39,094 bases of DNA from Sphingobacterium nematocida (GCF_900168125.1 NZ_FUZF01000028.1:1-39094); one strand, 5' to 3'. Numbered from the stretch's first letter, positions 24,035-32,943 are shown. A program made the numbers and translations. Notes: generated from the sequence alone by a model not told the origin.

Positions 24035-26593
24035 TTACTGTTTGAGGTCTAATGATATAGGAAGACTTGAATCACCTTGACTATTAAAAGCCCTGAATAT
24101 CATTCCTGTTTTATAAGGTATCGGCTCCTTGTACAATTTACTATTAACAGTCGGTTCCGAAGCGTCTTCACTATAGCGCACTTCGAAACCAGGAAGTTCC
24201 ATGTTTACAAATACCTTACCGTCAATATTTTTCACACCAGGTGTAGGAATACGATAAGCAACTCCCCCGTGGAGGTAAGGAAGTCTTTGCAACTCTTGGG
24301 AACCGACCACGTTAAAGAACGTTTTGAGCGCATCCTGATAGGCTTGGCCATGAATATCTCCATGCTGCTCCCACGATCCCGGTTGGGCCCATGCGCGTTC
24401 GCTAAAGGCCAGCAATCGAGGAAAAAGCATACGCTCCATCTCGCGTTCTGATTTGATGGTTTCCGACCAAAGTAGCGCCTGTAGACCAACAATATTACGC
24501 TTCCCTTCCTCGGTTAATTTTTCGGCAGTAGTCAAGACACGCTCCGGCAATTGACGGCCCAACCAATCCTGTTTCTGGGTATGTAGATAATCAAACGGCA
24601 CAAAGCTGAAAGGCTTTTCCAAATCTATAAAACCGCCCCAATAGAATCCTTGTTCGCGAAAATGCTTATAGTAAGCCATATCCATATAAAAGTTGCTTAC
24701 AAAAGAAAGCTTCACTTTATAACCAGCGTTAGCCAACCGATAAGCAAGATCTTCATTCCCCCCCAGATTATTCCATACATTCAGAAAAACAGAACGATCT
24801 TTAAAACCCGTAAAGGGTATCCATTTCTTTTTGCCATTTTCAACCACCTTCTGCATACCAACCTCTTCCCAACCAGAAAGACGAAGCCCTTTCTTTTCTA
24901 ACATTTTATAGAGAATATCAAAATGCCTCACCCATAAATCACCTGTCTCCTTTATCTCCGAATTTTCAAGTTTTAATTTCGCAAATGCTGGAGAATGCTC
25001 CCATACTCCATTAGGTACCTCATCTCCTCCAAAATGTATAGTACTCAGACCAACCGAAGCCTGTTTATATAAAGTTATAATATCATCGGTAACCTGCTCT
25101 AAAAATGTATAAACAGAAGGAAGTGATACGTCCATCACATTATCGTTCCATTTTTGCACAGATCTATAAATAGACGAATCCCCAGGTGACCGCAACAGAT
25201 ACCGATTCGCACCTACAGTATCTCCTTCTTTCAATAGCCGCTGGTACCTAAAATCCATAGCGACGATAGCAGCCCTAGCATGACCAGGGGTTTCTATTTC
25301 CGGGATAACCTGAATGTGACGACGCTGTGCATATTGGAGAATTTCTATAAAATCGCCCTGACTATAATATCCGCTAGCACGTGGATTGTCTAAAAAAGGA
25401 CCAGATCCATACGAGGGCGGCAACGATGGCTTTTCCTCAGTATCGGTCCAGTGACCTCTACGAGCACCGACTTCCGTTAGTTCAGGAATAGAGGGAATCT
25501 CCAACCGCCACCCTTCGTCATCATTCAAGTGAAAATGAAGGGTATTCAATTTATAGAGCGCCATCATATCAAGAATTTTTAGAACCTGATCTTTCGTTTG
25601 GAAGTTACGTGCTACATCCAACATTAAACTTCGGCTTCCAAAACGCGGTTCATCAAAAATTTCTATACACGGTAAAATTACAGGACTGCTGTTCTTTGGA
25701 TTATAAAACTTGGGATCGACCAACAGCTTCAAGGACTGAATTGCATAAAACATTCCCGCCCTAGTAGATGCTTTTAAGACTATCCCTTTAGCACTGATTA
25801 TTAACTTATAGGCCTCTTCACGAAGCGAATTATCCTTAATCAAATGCACACCTAAAGATGACGATGCTTTGCCCTCATTCAAACGGGAAGGCAAGTTAAA
25901 CAGTTGCAACAAATCCGCTTTCAACAATTGACCTTCGGCCGAGAAGTCGGACTCGACGTAAAGGGCTATGTTCTTCTGTAGCGTATAGGCTCCTTTACCC
26001 AATTGGCTAGACACCGGAGTTGGTAAGATCTGTCCAACTGGCAGCTTGTTTAAATCTTGATAGCGTTGATTTTTCTCATATATGCGTTGCGCATCCATCT
26101 CTACATCCCCACCTACTCTATAGAATGCTTTTTCATCTGCTGGCAACAAAGTCTCCACAGCCCCCAATGGCTCAATTTTGTTATTCCCCCAATCTAAGTA
26201 AAATCCCTGAGGGGCATCATTGTAATTCACTACCCAGGATTTTGACACGAGTGTATATTTTACCTTTTCGCCCGGCTGTAATAGCTTTCCATTAGCATTC
26301 GGAAGAAAATAAAAATAGTCCCCATTGATATGATGCACATCCATAGGCTGCAACGAATCCACAGGTTCGGCCAATCGAATAAAATTAAAATACAACTTCC
26401 AGCCAGCCCAAGGAAATGGCTTATTACTGCTATTTTCTATCACCAGTTCAGAAAGAGCCTGCTCCTTACCTTGATAGTTGTTCAAAAGAGGCTGCCAGCT
26501 TATCGTTAATGGAAACGAATCCTTAACCTGTGCACTTCCAGCACTGACCAACCAAACAAGACAGGCCATTATCAAAAATATTCTTGCTTTCAT
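24035..26593 (-). CDS. GH20 beta-N-acetylhexosaminidase, large multi-domain form
   Basis: An 852-residue exported exo-hydrolase that removes terminal beta-linked GlcNAc or GalNAc by substrate-assisted catalysis. A signal peptide (1-21) precedes a chitobiase-like carbohydrate-binding domain (CHB_HEX, about 26-160), the GH20b domain (about 190-318) and the TIM barrel (about 318-700). The barrel keeps HFHLNDDEGWR (353-363), PEIETPGH (431-438) and the catalytic HFGGDE with D524-E525. A C-terminal beta domain (about 780-850) closes it. The CHB_HEX domain makes it chitobiase-like, suiting chito-oligosaccharides, though N-glycans are possible. No lipobox: periplasmic or secreted. It is 188 bp after the small GH20 gene. 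Confidence 0.94.
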   Translation of the reverse strand: MKARIFLIMACLVWLVSAGSAQVKDSFPLTISWQPLLNNYQGKEQALSELVIENSSNKPFPWAGWKLYFNFIRLAEPVDSLQPMDVHHINGDYFYFLPNANGKLLQPGEKVKYTLVSKSWVVNYNDAPQGFYLDWGNNKIEPLGAVETLLPADEKAFYRVGGDVEMDAQRIYEKNQRYQDLNKLPVGQILPTPVSSQLGKGAYTLQKNIALYVESDFSAEGQLLKADLLQLFNLPSRLNEGKASSSLGVHLIKDNSLREEAYKLIISAKGIVLKASTRAGMFYAIQSLKLLVDPKFYNPKNSSPVILPCIEIFDEPRFGSRSLMLDVARNFQTKDQVLKILDMMALYKLNTLHFHLNDDEGWRLEIPSIPELTEVGARRGHWTDTEEKPSLPPSYGSGPFLDNPRASGYYSQGDFIEILQYAQRRHIQVIPEIETPGHARAAIVAMDFRYQRLLKEGDTVGANRYLLRSPGDSSIYRSVQKWNDNVMDVSLPSVYTFLEQVTDDIITLYKQASVGLSTIHFGGDEVPNGVWEHSPAFAKLKLENSEIKETGDLWVRHFDILYKMLEKKGLRLSGWEEVGMQKVVENGKKKWIPFTGFKDRSVFLNVWNNLGGNEDLAYRLANAGYKVKLSFVSNFYMDMAYYKHFREQGFYWGGFIDLEKPFSFVPFDYLHTQKQDWLGRQLPERVLTTAEKLTEEGKRNIVGLQALLWSETIKSEREMERMLFPRLLAFSERAWAQPGSWEQHGDIHGQAYQDALKTFFNVVGSQELQRLPYLHGGVAYRIPTPGVKNIDGKVFVNMELPGFEVRYSEDASEPTVNSKLYKEPIPYKTGMIFRAFNSQGDSSLPISLDLKQ

Positions 26594-26781
26594 ATGTGTA
26601 TAACTATTTTATGAATGTTTGTTTTATCTTGCATAAATCAGCTCGCTTCACCCGATTCGTCGTTTATCTGTCATATCTTGTCCCGATTGTCTCCCACGAG
26701 CTCCTTGCGTCGTTTTATCGGTATGAAATACCCAGGGGTGTCAGTGCTTCGCCGAATAGGAGTATTTCATACAAAAGTTGG
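26594..26781. other. Structured intergenic element between the two GH20 genes
   Basis: The 188 bp hold an 11-bp inverted repeat (GTATGAAATAC 26721-26731 with GTATTTCATAC 26762-26772, 30-nt loop) and two imperfect direct repeats (GTCGTTTATCTGTCAT 26659-26674; GTCGTTTTATCGGTAT 26709-26724), plus CCCGATT at 26651 and 26682. It is more GC-rich than the usual spacers here. It could be a repeat element, a processing hairpin that sets GH20 levels, or a structured RNA. It lacks a T tract for termination and I see no promoter. Confidence 0.5.
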
Positions 26782-28326
26782 TTATTGTTTACCCAATCGA
26801 TTCAACCGTGCTTCCAACAGTTTAATTTTACTATTTCTCAATTCATTTTCTTGCTGTATTTCAGCGGAATACATCCAATCCCGATTCAAATTGCTAAATT
26901 TCCGATTCAAGTCCTCACGCAACAAATCTTTAACTTTTTGTTTCATTGCTGGCAATTCATCAATTTTAAAGTCCGGATTATTCAGCCTCATTTCAATCTC
27001 CATATACTTAAGATAGCGCCATCGTATCTGCGACATCAGGATATAATGTGCATACTCTGTTTTGTTGGATTTAGGCTTTAACTGTTCAAATTGTTTCAAA
27101 ACCCATTCTGCACTATCTTTCATCTGCGTCACTGAAACAGATTTAGAGCTAATGACACCCTGATTAATTTCATAAGGATTTGACTTCAAAGCACTCCAAA
27201 ACTTCTCCGCTTCATCTGTTCCAAATCCGTATTGACGCTTCGCATAAGAGTCTACAAATGTTTTAACATCCAACGCTCCTTCTGAAGCCAGGGCCGCAAA
27301 GTAAGCTTCGATCAGAATATTAAAGCCAGACAAAGGATATACTCTTCTGATCGGATAAAGCTCTACGATGTCTTTGGGACTCTCCCAGGTACTACCGTAC
27401 AGCCCAGAAGTCGACCAAGAAGTCATAATCATTCCTTTATAACCGAAGCTTCTAGCTAGAGGCAAAAAATCATGTATGTTTTTAAAGTGTTTCTCCCACT
27501 GCGTTAAGAAATAGTTATCAGGATGGCTACGAAGTGATGGAGCACCCCAGATTTCAAATCCCGAATTCAATAGATTACTGTGTTTGCCAAACATATCTAC
27601 GTCCCATCCATAATTCCAATCTATAAAAATTGCTTCCTTGGGAATACCTTGTAAAGCATCAGGGTATTTCATCGCAATATCAGCCCACAGAACGGGTTTC
27701 TTGCCCAAACCGACTACAATTTCACAAAGCAACTTTATATAATCTCCATACAACCTTCCTTTGCCCACAGCTGCTACTTTCGCTTGGGATTCTTTCGAAT
27801 GCCCCAACAGATAAGTTTCGTCACCACCAATATGAATATACTCAGATTTGTGCGTGCTTATCATATCCTTATAAAGGTCGGTAAACAATTCTTTGGCGAG
27901 TTCTTCACGAAGCGGGTTTATCTGTGAATAGTCCTTTTGGTCTTCACGAAGCTCTTTGTAACGATAGTGCCTCAAAATATATTCCACATGACCAAAGCTC
28001 TGTTGAAGAGGAATAACATCTATCCCCAAATCCTCACAATACGCAACAAATTCCTTTACCTCATCTCGTGTATAAGCAAACTGATTCGGGATCAACGGGT
28101 GGTTTTCGAACGGATAGGTAGCTTCCCACTCCATGATCAAGGTATTCAAGCCTCCATCCTTTAGCTGTTTAGCAAATTTTTTCAATGCAGGCATTTTCAT
28201 TACCTGCACACGCAAATCCAAATGAAATCCGCGAACAGCAAAATCCTTCGCTACCTGTGCATTTAGAGGGCACAAATACCCAAGCACAAGTAAGATAGCG
28301 ACTAGCATATACTTTTTCATATCCAT
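26782..28326 (-). CDS. GH20 hexosaminidase, short single-domain form
   Basis: A 514-residue exported GH20 (signal peptide about 1-23, cleavage after LNA). It has no CHB_HEX or GH20b domain: the barrel starts at once with VRGFHLDLRVQVMKMPALKK, continues with FGHVEYILRHYRYKELRE, and has HIGGDET with the catalytic pair D169-E170. The C-terminal 120 residues are helical and charged. Such short GH20 forms often act on host or glycolipid-type ends instead of chitin chains (family-level knowledge, not fixed here). A Met at residue 3 is an alternative start. It lies 38 bp after the second LacI-type gene. Paired with the large GH20 it suggests two different linkages or two cell compartments. Confidence 0.9.
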   Translation of the reverse strand: MDMKKYMLVAILLVLGYLCPLNAQVAKDFAVRGFHLDLRVQVMKMPALKKFAKQLKDGGLNTLIMEWEATYPFENHPLIPNQFAYTRDEVKEFVAYCEDLGIDVIPLQQSFGHVEYILRHYRYKELREDQKDYSQINPLREELAKELFTDLYKDMISTHKSEYIHIGGDETYLLGHSKESQAKVAAVGKGRLYGDYIKLLCEIVVGLGKKPVLWADIAMKYPDALQGIPKEAIFIDWNYGWDVDMFGKHSNLLNSGFEIWGAPSLRSHPDNYFLTQWEKHFKNIHDFLPLARSFGYKGMIMTSWSTSGLYGSTWESPKDIVELYPIRRVYPLSGFNILIEAYFAALASEGALDVKTFVDSYAKRQYGFGTDEAEKFWSALKSNPYEINQGVISSKSVSVTQMKDSAEWVLKQFEQLKPKSNKTEYAHYILMSQIRWRYLKYMEIEMRLNNPDFKIDELPAMKQKVKDLLREDLNRKFSNLNRDWMYSAEIQQENELRNSKIKLLEARLNRLGKQ

Positions 28327-28364
28327 ATTTGTTAAATTTTACGCTTATTTAGACGCATTATTTG

Positions 28365-29423
28365 TTAATTTTCGTAATAACGATAGTTCTCTTTGCTTAT
28401 AATATCAATGGGCATATAGTTTATCTTTTCTGGCACAATCTTACTCTCCAATAAACGAAAAAGCGACATTATGGACTTATATCCTTGCGCAATAGGCTTA
28501 TGGCAAACCAAGAAATCAACAACTCCTTTTTCCAGATATGTAATATTATCAGGCAGATAATCGAACCCGATAAGGCACAAATCATTAAGCCTTCTTTCCT
28601 CTATATACCGAGCAACAGAAGCCACCCTCGAATTAGTCACAAATACAAGTCTGATTGCCTGGTTAGACAATACTTTCTCCATTTCTGCTTCTATTGTTTG
28701 ATAATCGGTATCTCTAATCATCAACTTATGCAGCTTTTGACCCATTCCATACATATCCATGTAATGGAGTAAACCTTCCTCCTTCCGCAACAAATGGTGT
28801 TGGGTCTCCATCTCTTTCGAAATATGCACCAAGAGTATTTCATCATCGGTCCCTAACAGGTACCTCATCAATTGACCTGCCATGCAACCACTTTGGAAAA
28901 GGTCCGGACCAAAATAAGCGACACTTTTCACATCGGGAATATCCGAGTTTAAAAACACATAAGGTATTCCGTTTTTATCGCAATGCTCAAATAAAAGCTG
29001 TGATTCTGCATGAAACATGGGAGCAACAACCACAGCATCAAAATCCGATCGCAGTAATTCATTTGTTAAGTCTATAAAAGACTGACGATCATTTTGATCA
29101 AAGAACTGAACATCAACCAGAAAGTTATACGGCTGTATCTCCAACGCAGCCTGCTCAATCCCCTGCAATGGAAACTTCCAGTATGCAGATTCTAAAGACT
29201 CCTTTGGGATAATAGCGACGACACGCGTTGTTTTTCTATTAGCCAGGGATCGAGCAATCAGATTCGGCTGATAATTATGCGTTGCCAGCACCGCAAGCAC
29301 CCGTTCTTTGGTTTTAAGAGCTACACCGGGCCTATCATGAAGCACACGATCTATAGTACCTATAGAAACATTAGCCAATTTAGCCAACTCTTTAACACCT
29401 ATGGATGTAGAATCCTTTTTCAT
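28365..29423 (-). CDS. LacI-type regulator with substrate-binding domain, arm two
   Basis: A 352-residue regulator. The helix-turn-helix (VKELAKLANVSIGTIDRVLH) has the SIGTIDRVL pattern of LacI proteins whose sensors resemble ribose/sugar-binding proteins. The sensor includes VVAIIPKESLESAYWKFPLQ, FDAVVVAPMFHAESQLLFEH, IRLVFVTNSRVASVARYIEE and LIGFDYLPDNITYLEKG. It is only distantly like the first LacI regulator, so the locus may answer to two signals. Its ATG overlaps the nagA stop by 4 bp (ATGA, 29420-29423), a coupled start, so it is made whenever nagA is. It probably controls its own operon (inference). Confidence 0.9.
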   Translation of the reverse strand: MKKDSTSIGVKELAKLANVSIGTIDRVLHDRPGVALKTKERVLAVLATHNYQPNLIARSLANRKTTRVVAIIPKESLESAYWKFPLQGIEQAALEIQPYNFLVDVQFFDQNDRQSFIDLTNELLRSDFDAVVVAPMFHAESQLLFEHCDKNGIPYVFLNSDIPDVKSVAYFGPDLFQSGCMAGQLMRYLLGTDDEILLVHISKEMETQHHLLRKEEGLLHYMDMYGMGQKLHKLMIRDTDYQTIEAEMEKVLSNQAIRLVFVTNSRVASVARYIEERRLNDLCLIGFDYLPDNITYLEKGVVDFLVCHKPIAQGYKSIMSLFRLLESKIVPEKINYMPIDIISKENYRYYEN

Positions 29424-30622
29424 AATTTAATACCTGTTAAACGATCGTATCTAACATCGCCTTCTACTATCGTTATATAAACCTCCAATTCTGCATCAAA
29501 GACCACAATATCCGCGTCTTTTCCACGTCTCAAACTACCTTTTGTCCCTTCGAATCCCAAAATTCGTGCGGGAGTTTCGGTAATCATTCGCACAGCTTCG
29601 GTCAATGATATTCCAGCCATACGCATATAATTACGCACCAATTGATTGGCAGTAGATACACTGCCTGCAAAGGCAGATCGATCCGGCAACTTAGCAACCC
29701 CTTCTTCAACCACAACCTGCAATCCGTCCTCCAAGCGCCCCAGTACACTCGGACCTTCGGGCATTGCTGCCGCCCGCATAGCATCTGTTACCAATGCGAT
29801 ACGATCAGGCCCTTTAATTTTATAGATCAACTTCAATAAAGATGACGGCACATGTACCCCATCTGCAATAATCTCGACATCCATTCCATCCAAATAGTAA
29901 CCGGCTTCGATCGCTCCGGCATAACGCTTAGCTTCCTTACGAACAATAGTAGACATCGCCGAATAAAAATGCGTAGCCAAACGAAATCCGCCATGATACC
30001 CAGCAACCACCTCCTCAAATAAAGCATCGGTGTGAGCCAATGAAGGAATAACCCCTTTTGAACGAAGATATTCGGCAAACTGTAAAGCTCCTGGTAACTC
30101 AGGCGCTGCGCTCCAGCGTATGATATGGGGGGAGTACGCCAAAATGTCTCTATACTCCATTTCGTCAGGGTTGCGAATATGCCGAGGATCCTGCGCTCCC
30201 CTTTGTCCTAAGGCTAAATAAGGACCTTCTAAATGCAGACCTAGCCAAGATGCACCTCTCTTATTCTGAAAAAGCGCCTGTGCATAAGTATCCAAAACAG
30301 TGTATATATGTGACTTTTCAGCAGTAAGTGTAGTTGGACACATCGCGGTCGTTCCATAACGAACATGCGTCTCCGACACCCCTAAAAAAGCTTCAACGGT
30401 ACCGTCCATAAAGTCGAACCCACCTCCTCCATGTACATGCATATCAATAAATCCGGGAGATATATACATCTTTTGCACGTCAATAACACGTACATCATCG
30501 CCCACATTAAGACTTCCCTGCCCCAATTGAACTATCTTTTTATGCTCTATATAAACGTAGCCATTTTCAAGAATGAGGTCGGCAAAAACAAGGATACCAT
30601 TTTGTAGCAATAGTTTACTCAT
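29420..30622 (-). CDS. nagA: N-acetylglucosamine-6-phosphate deacetylase
   Basis: A 400-residue cytoplasmic amidohydrolase producing glucosamine-6-phosphate and acetate. Metal and substrate motifs are present in order: FIDMHVHGGGGFDF with H62 and H64, GLHLEGPYL with the ligand Glu132, SLAHTDA with H197, ATHFYSAMS with H218, IIADGVHV with H257 and the catalytic Asp280 in ALVTDAM. The HxH form resembles the binuclear Bacillus enzyme more than E. coli NagA, which lacks those two His. I start at the ATG at 30622; the upstream in-frame extension is AT-rich and overlaps the promoter. First gene of arm two. Confidence 0.94.
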   Translation of the reverse strand: MSKLLLQNGILVFADLILENGYVYIEHKKIVQLGQGSLNVGDDVRVIDVQKMYISPGFIDMHVHGGGGFDFMDGTVEAFLGVSETHVRYGTTAMCPTTLTAEKSHIYTVLDTYAQALFQNKRGASWLGLHLEGPYLALGQRGAQDPRHIRNPDEMEYRDILAYSPHIIRWSAAPELPGALQFAEYLRSKGVIPSLAHTDALFEEVVAGYHGGFRLATHFYSAMSTIVRKEAKRYAGAIEAGYYLDGMDVEIIADGVHVPSSLLKLIYKIKGPDRIALVTDAMRAAAMPEGPSVLGRLEDGLQVVVEEGVAKLPDRSAFAGSVSTANQLVRNYMRMAGISLTEAVRMITETPARILGFEGTKGSLRRGKDADIVVFDAELEVYITIVEGDVRYDRLTGIKL

Positions 30623-30661
30623 GGTTATATAATTTAGCTTTATTTCGTTTGTTAACGTACA

Positions 30662-30693
30662 CAATAATAAATAAAACATATTCAACGACCAAA
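30662..30693 (-). promoter_or_regulatory. Promoter of the nagA operon
   Basis: Minus-strand TTTG (30693-30690) and TATTATTG (30669-30662, 7 of 8) are 20 nt apart. Downstream lies the AT-rich TGTACGTTAACAAACG region (about 30645-30660), partly symmetric and a possible site for the second LacI-type regulator. The leader is about 30 nt. Confidence 0.5.
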
Positions 30694-30795
30694 TTATCTT
30701 CCATTTTTTTACATACCACTACCTGTACACGCTATATTCAGGACAGCTATTTTTAGACCTACATACATCGGTAAAATGATTTAGCTACCATCAAA

Positions 30796-30823
30796 AAAAG
30801 CCCAGAATTAATCTTAGGCTTTT
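30796..30823 (-). terminator. Terminator after the amidotransferase gene
   Basis: AAAAGCC (30796-30802) pairs with GGCTTTT (30817-30823), and on the minus strand the stem runs into seven T. It lies 59 bp past the amidotransferase stop and separates it from the nagA promoter. Confidence 0.65.
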
Positions 30824-30881
30824 CCATTGCTTATCACAGTGTATTTTTTCTATGGAATAATTATAAGGGCATGGAGTTCGG

Positions 30882-31613
30882 TTAGATATAAGAAGAATGC
30901 TTTTTATATTCTTCGGAAAGTTTATCTAAAAAAACAAACAATTTGTCATTCATTTCAGTATAGTTATAACATCTTATCTCATTAGGTTTTTGTACATAAG
31001 GGTATCCATTATTATTCGTAAGAAAATCTAGTTCCTCTTCGATCAACAACGCTATCACCTCGGGTGTAAATTCCATATGACATTGAAACCCATAGATTAG
31101 GTCACCGAATGCTATAATCTGCCTCGGACACCCTTCACTCTCGGCCAACACGCGACTCTCTGTTGTAAGTCCCGGCATATCGTTATGCCAATGGCCAACG
31201 GCCAAACTGGTTCCAAAATGATTAATTTTCACATCACCTAAACCAACTTTTGTCAACGTAATGGGGAAAACACCGATTTCCTTCTCGGGACTATGATCAA
31301 AACGCGCTCCTAGTGCTTCTCCGATAAGTTGTGCCCCAAGACATACCCCAACGACTGCTCTACCCTGTGCAATAAACCGCTGGATAAACGCTATTTCAGC
31401 TGCTCCATCAAAATATGGACATTCTTCTTTTGTGGTATCGGGCGATTGCGGTCCTCCCATGACGATCAACATATCCAAATCTTCAACATTGTCTGGTAAA
31501 GAATGGCCTTCATAGATTTTTGAAAACGTAACGTTATAGCCTCTTTGAGTTGCCCATTCTAAATAGGCACCAGGAGCTTCAAAAATTTCATGTTGGATAA
31601 AATGTATATGCAT
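30882..31613 (-). CDS. Class I glutamine amidotransferase (GMP synthase-like domain)
   Basis: A 243-residue cytoplasmic protein with the class I GATase fold. The catalytic triad is visible: Cys91 in the elbow VVGVCLGAQL, and H179 and E181 in FQCHMEFTPE. MLIVMGGPQSPDTTKEECPY is the oxyanion loop region. It resembles the stand-alone GuaA-like amidotransferases that may hydrolyse gamma-glutamyl compounds and not the GMP synthase subunit, since no synthetase gene is adjacent and the C terminus carries an extra Tyr-rich tail (about 195-243). Monocistronic, with a terminator downstream. The substrate is not predictable from the sequence. Confidence 0.87.
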   Translation of the reverse strand: MHIHFIQHEIFEAPGAYLEWATQRGYNVTFSKIYEGHSLPDNVEDLDMLIVMGGPQSPDTTKEECPYFDGAAEIAFIQRFIAQGRAVVGVCLGAQLIGEALGARFDHSPEKEIGVFPITLTKVGLGDVKINHFGTSLAVGHWHNDMPGLTTESRVLAESEGCPRQIIAFGDLIYGFQCHMEFTPEVIALLIEEELDFLTNNNGYPYVQKPNEIRCYNYTEMNDKLFVFLDKLSEEYKKHSSYI

Positions 31614-31763
31614 TTTTTGTCTCTAGTTTTATTCCAATAAAGGCTATCTGAAAAAACAACAGATATCCCCTAGTATTTTAGAGACCCCAAATTAAGAACA
31701 TGAAATAATATGGAAAGGATACAGTTTTCATTAAACTGCGGTAGTCCAGCTGTGATCTTACAG

Positions 31764-32030
31764 TTACTCTTCCTCCAAATAAACTTGATGCACGACAAAT
31801 TTGATATTTGCACTAGTCAACAACATGTCATCCACATCTTCCGAATCTATCGGATAAAGTGTTTCGTTTCCTCCACCATCTAAAAGCTCGGAGTCAGGGA
31901 TCAACTCATAAAAGGTAACCCCGTCTATTGATGACAATTCTTCGACTTTGATATAAGACACCCCCTGAAGCTTCCACATAGACAAAATCTCCTTGGAAAA
32001 TAAGCTATAAGTATTTGTTTGTGCTGACAT
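31764..32030 (-). CDS. Small acidic hypothetical protein
   Basis: An 88-residue acidic protein (MSAQTNTYSLFSKEILSMWK and many Asp/Glu after it, such as LDGGGNETLYPIDSEDVDD), without signal peptide or membrane segment. The length, acidity and single-gene setting would suit an adaptor or inhibitor, but no motif supports that. It is 150 bp from the amidotransferase with no clear link. I do not recognise the family. Confidence 0.5.
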   Translation of the reverse strand: MSAQTNTYSLFSKEILSMWKLQGVSYIKVEELSSIDGVTFYELIPDSELLDGGGNETLYPIDSEDVDDMLLTSANIKFVVHQVYLEEE

Positions 32031-32243
32031 ACGCGCAAATTAGAAAAAAAATCGATCACTCTTCTCCTTTAATTGTCCATTGATAAAGCCAAACAAAATC
32101 TAAAAATCAAGTTTCAGCAATTATTAGTTTATGCTATAACCTTATCCAGTAATTTTCAATATGTTTTTGCTAATTTGTATCAGAAATTAAAAACCAAATA
32201 GAGGCTATAAAAAAACAGATAACTTAACAGCCAATTTAAAACT

Positions 32244-32347
32244 ATGAAACCATAACGATTTATTCATACCGACTGAAACGATATCATGAATATAACTAAA
32301 AGACAAACCGATCCGCCAGCTGGCGGATCATGAAATAATTTAAATAG
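32244..32347 (+). repeat. Duplicated leader, copy A (before DUF4199)
   Basis: Starting ATGAAACCATAACGATTTAT, it aligns with copy B at 34464-34535 almost end to end up to the start codon, interrupted only by the insertion at about 32308-32338. It contains partly symmetric TCATGA/ATGAAT motifs. I infer a shared regulatory leader or a mobile or duplicated segment. Confidence 0.65.
32310..32329. repeat. 20-bp perfect palindrome inserted in leader A
   Basis: GATCCGCCAG and CTGGCGGATC form a perfect 20-bp palindrome, GC-rich in an AT-rich leader. Compared with copy B, about 31 bp around it are extra, so it looks like a small inserted REP-like element. It would form a strong hairpin in the mRNA about 20 nt before the start codon. 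Confidence 0.7.
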
Positions 32348-32836
32348 ATGAAAAATGTAACAACAGAATTCAAATGGGCAATTTACTTTGCTATCATGAC
32401 ATTACTATGGATGTTTTTGGAAAAACTGTGTGGACTTCATGGCAAATACATTGATTACCATCTTTACCTGACTAATCTTTTTGCTATTCCTGCAATCTGG
32501 TTTATGATAATGGCTTTAAACGACAAGAAAAAGAACTACTACAAGGGTCAAATAAGCTATAAACAAGGATTATTCTCAGGAGTTATTCTCTCTGCAATAA
32601 TAGCGCTATTAAGTCCACTCACACAATGGTTGATTTCGTATGTAATTACGCCTGAATATTTCCCAAATGTCATAAAACGTTCAGTCGAAATCGGATATTA
32701 CAAATCAACGGCCGAGGCTGAAGCACAATTTAATTACAAAAGTTACGCAATCGGCTCAACTATTTTCGCCTTTGTTTTCGGGGTTACAACCACAGTTATC
32801 GCCATGATCTTTATAAGAAGTAAAAAAACAGATTAA
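32348..32836 (+). CDS. DUF4199 membrane protein
   Basis: A 162-residue inner-membrane protein of the DUF4199 family, common in Bacteroidota. It has four predicted helices (about 8-26, 40-57, 71-93, 129-155), and between them the conserved YYKGQISYKQGLFSGVILSA segment and the typical AEAEAQFNYKSYAIGSTIF before the last helix. Function unknown. Its leader carries a duplicated segment shared with the esterase gene and a palindromic insertion close to the start codon that could reduce translation. Confidence 0.85.
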   Translation: MKNVTTEFKWAIYFAIMTLLWMFLEKLCGLHGKYIDYHLYLTNLFAIPAIWFMIMALNDKKKNYYKGQISYKQGLFSGVILSAIIALLSPLTQWLISYVITPEYFPNVIKRSVEIGYYKSTAEAEAQFNYKSYAIGSTIFAFVFGVTTTVIAMIFIRSKKTD

Positions 32837-32943
32837 AATTATTAATATTTACTTTAAACCAAGTCTATAGTAGTTTTATGCGATAAATATCAGCTGCCAT
32901 TGAAGCATTTGACTGAAATTCTCTCATGATTCCGTCGGTCAAA

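Larger units (their letters stand above)
32031..32347. other. 317-bp intergenic region with duplicated leader
   Basis: No gene is seen. The right half is a 5' leader (32244-32347) that matches the leader of the esterase gene at 34464-34535; the difference is a 31-bp insertion containing a 20-bp palindrome. The left half (32031-32240) is AT-rich and shows nothing else I recognise. Confidence 0.6.

Noticed and set aside
26584..27081. Long frames opposite the end of the short GH20 and the GH20 spacer
   Set aside because: They lie antisense to a well-supported GH20 gene and are Phe/Leu/Ile/Ser-rich, as expected from the reverse of this coding DNA.
29833..30078. Frame inside nagA on the same strand
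   Set aside because: Shadow of nagA in another frame; nagA has all catalytic motifs through this interval.
30623..30685. Longer nagA reading frame
   Set aside because: The added residues (MNMFYLLLCTLTNEIKLNY) come from the promoter and leader; NagA proteins begin at the beta strand after MSKLLL.
31764..32030. 88-residue acidic protein as an anti-CRISPR or antitoxin
   Set aside because: Size and acidity alone are not evidence; there is no partner gene, helix-turn-helix or known motif.
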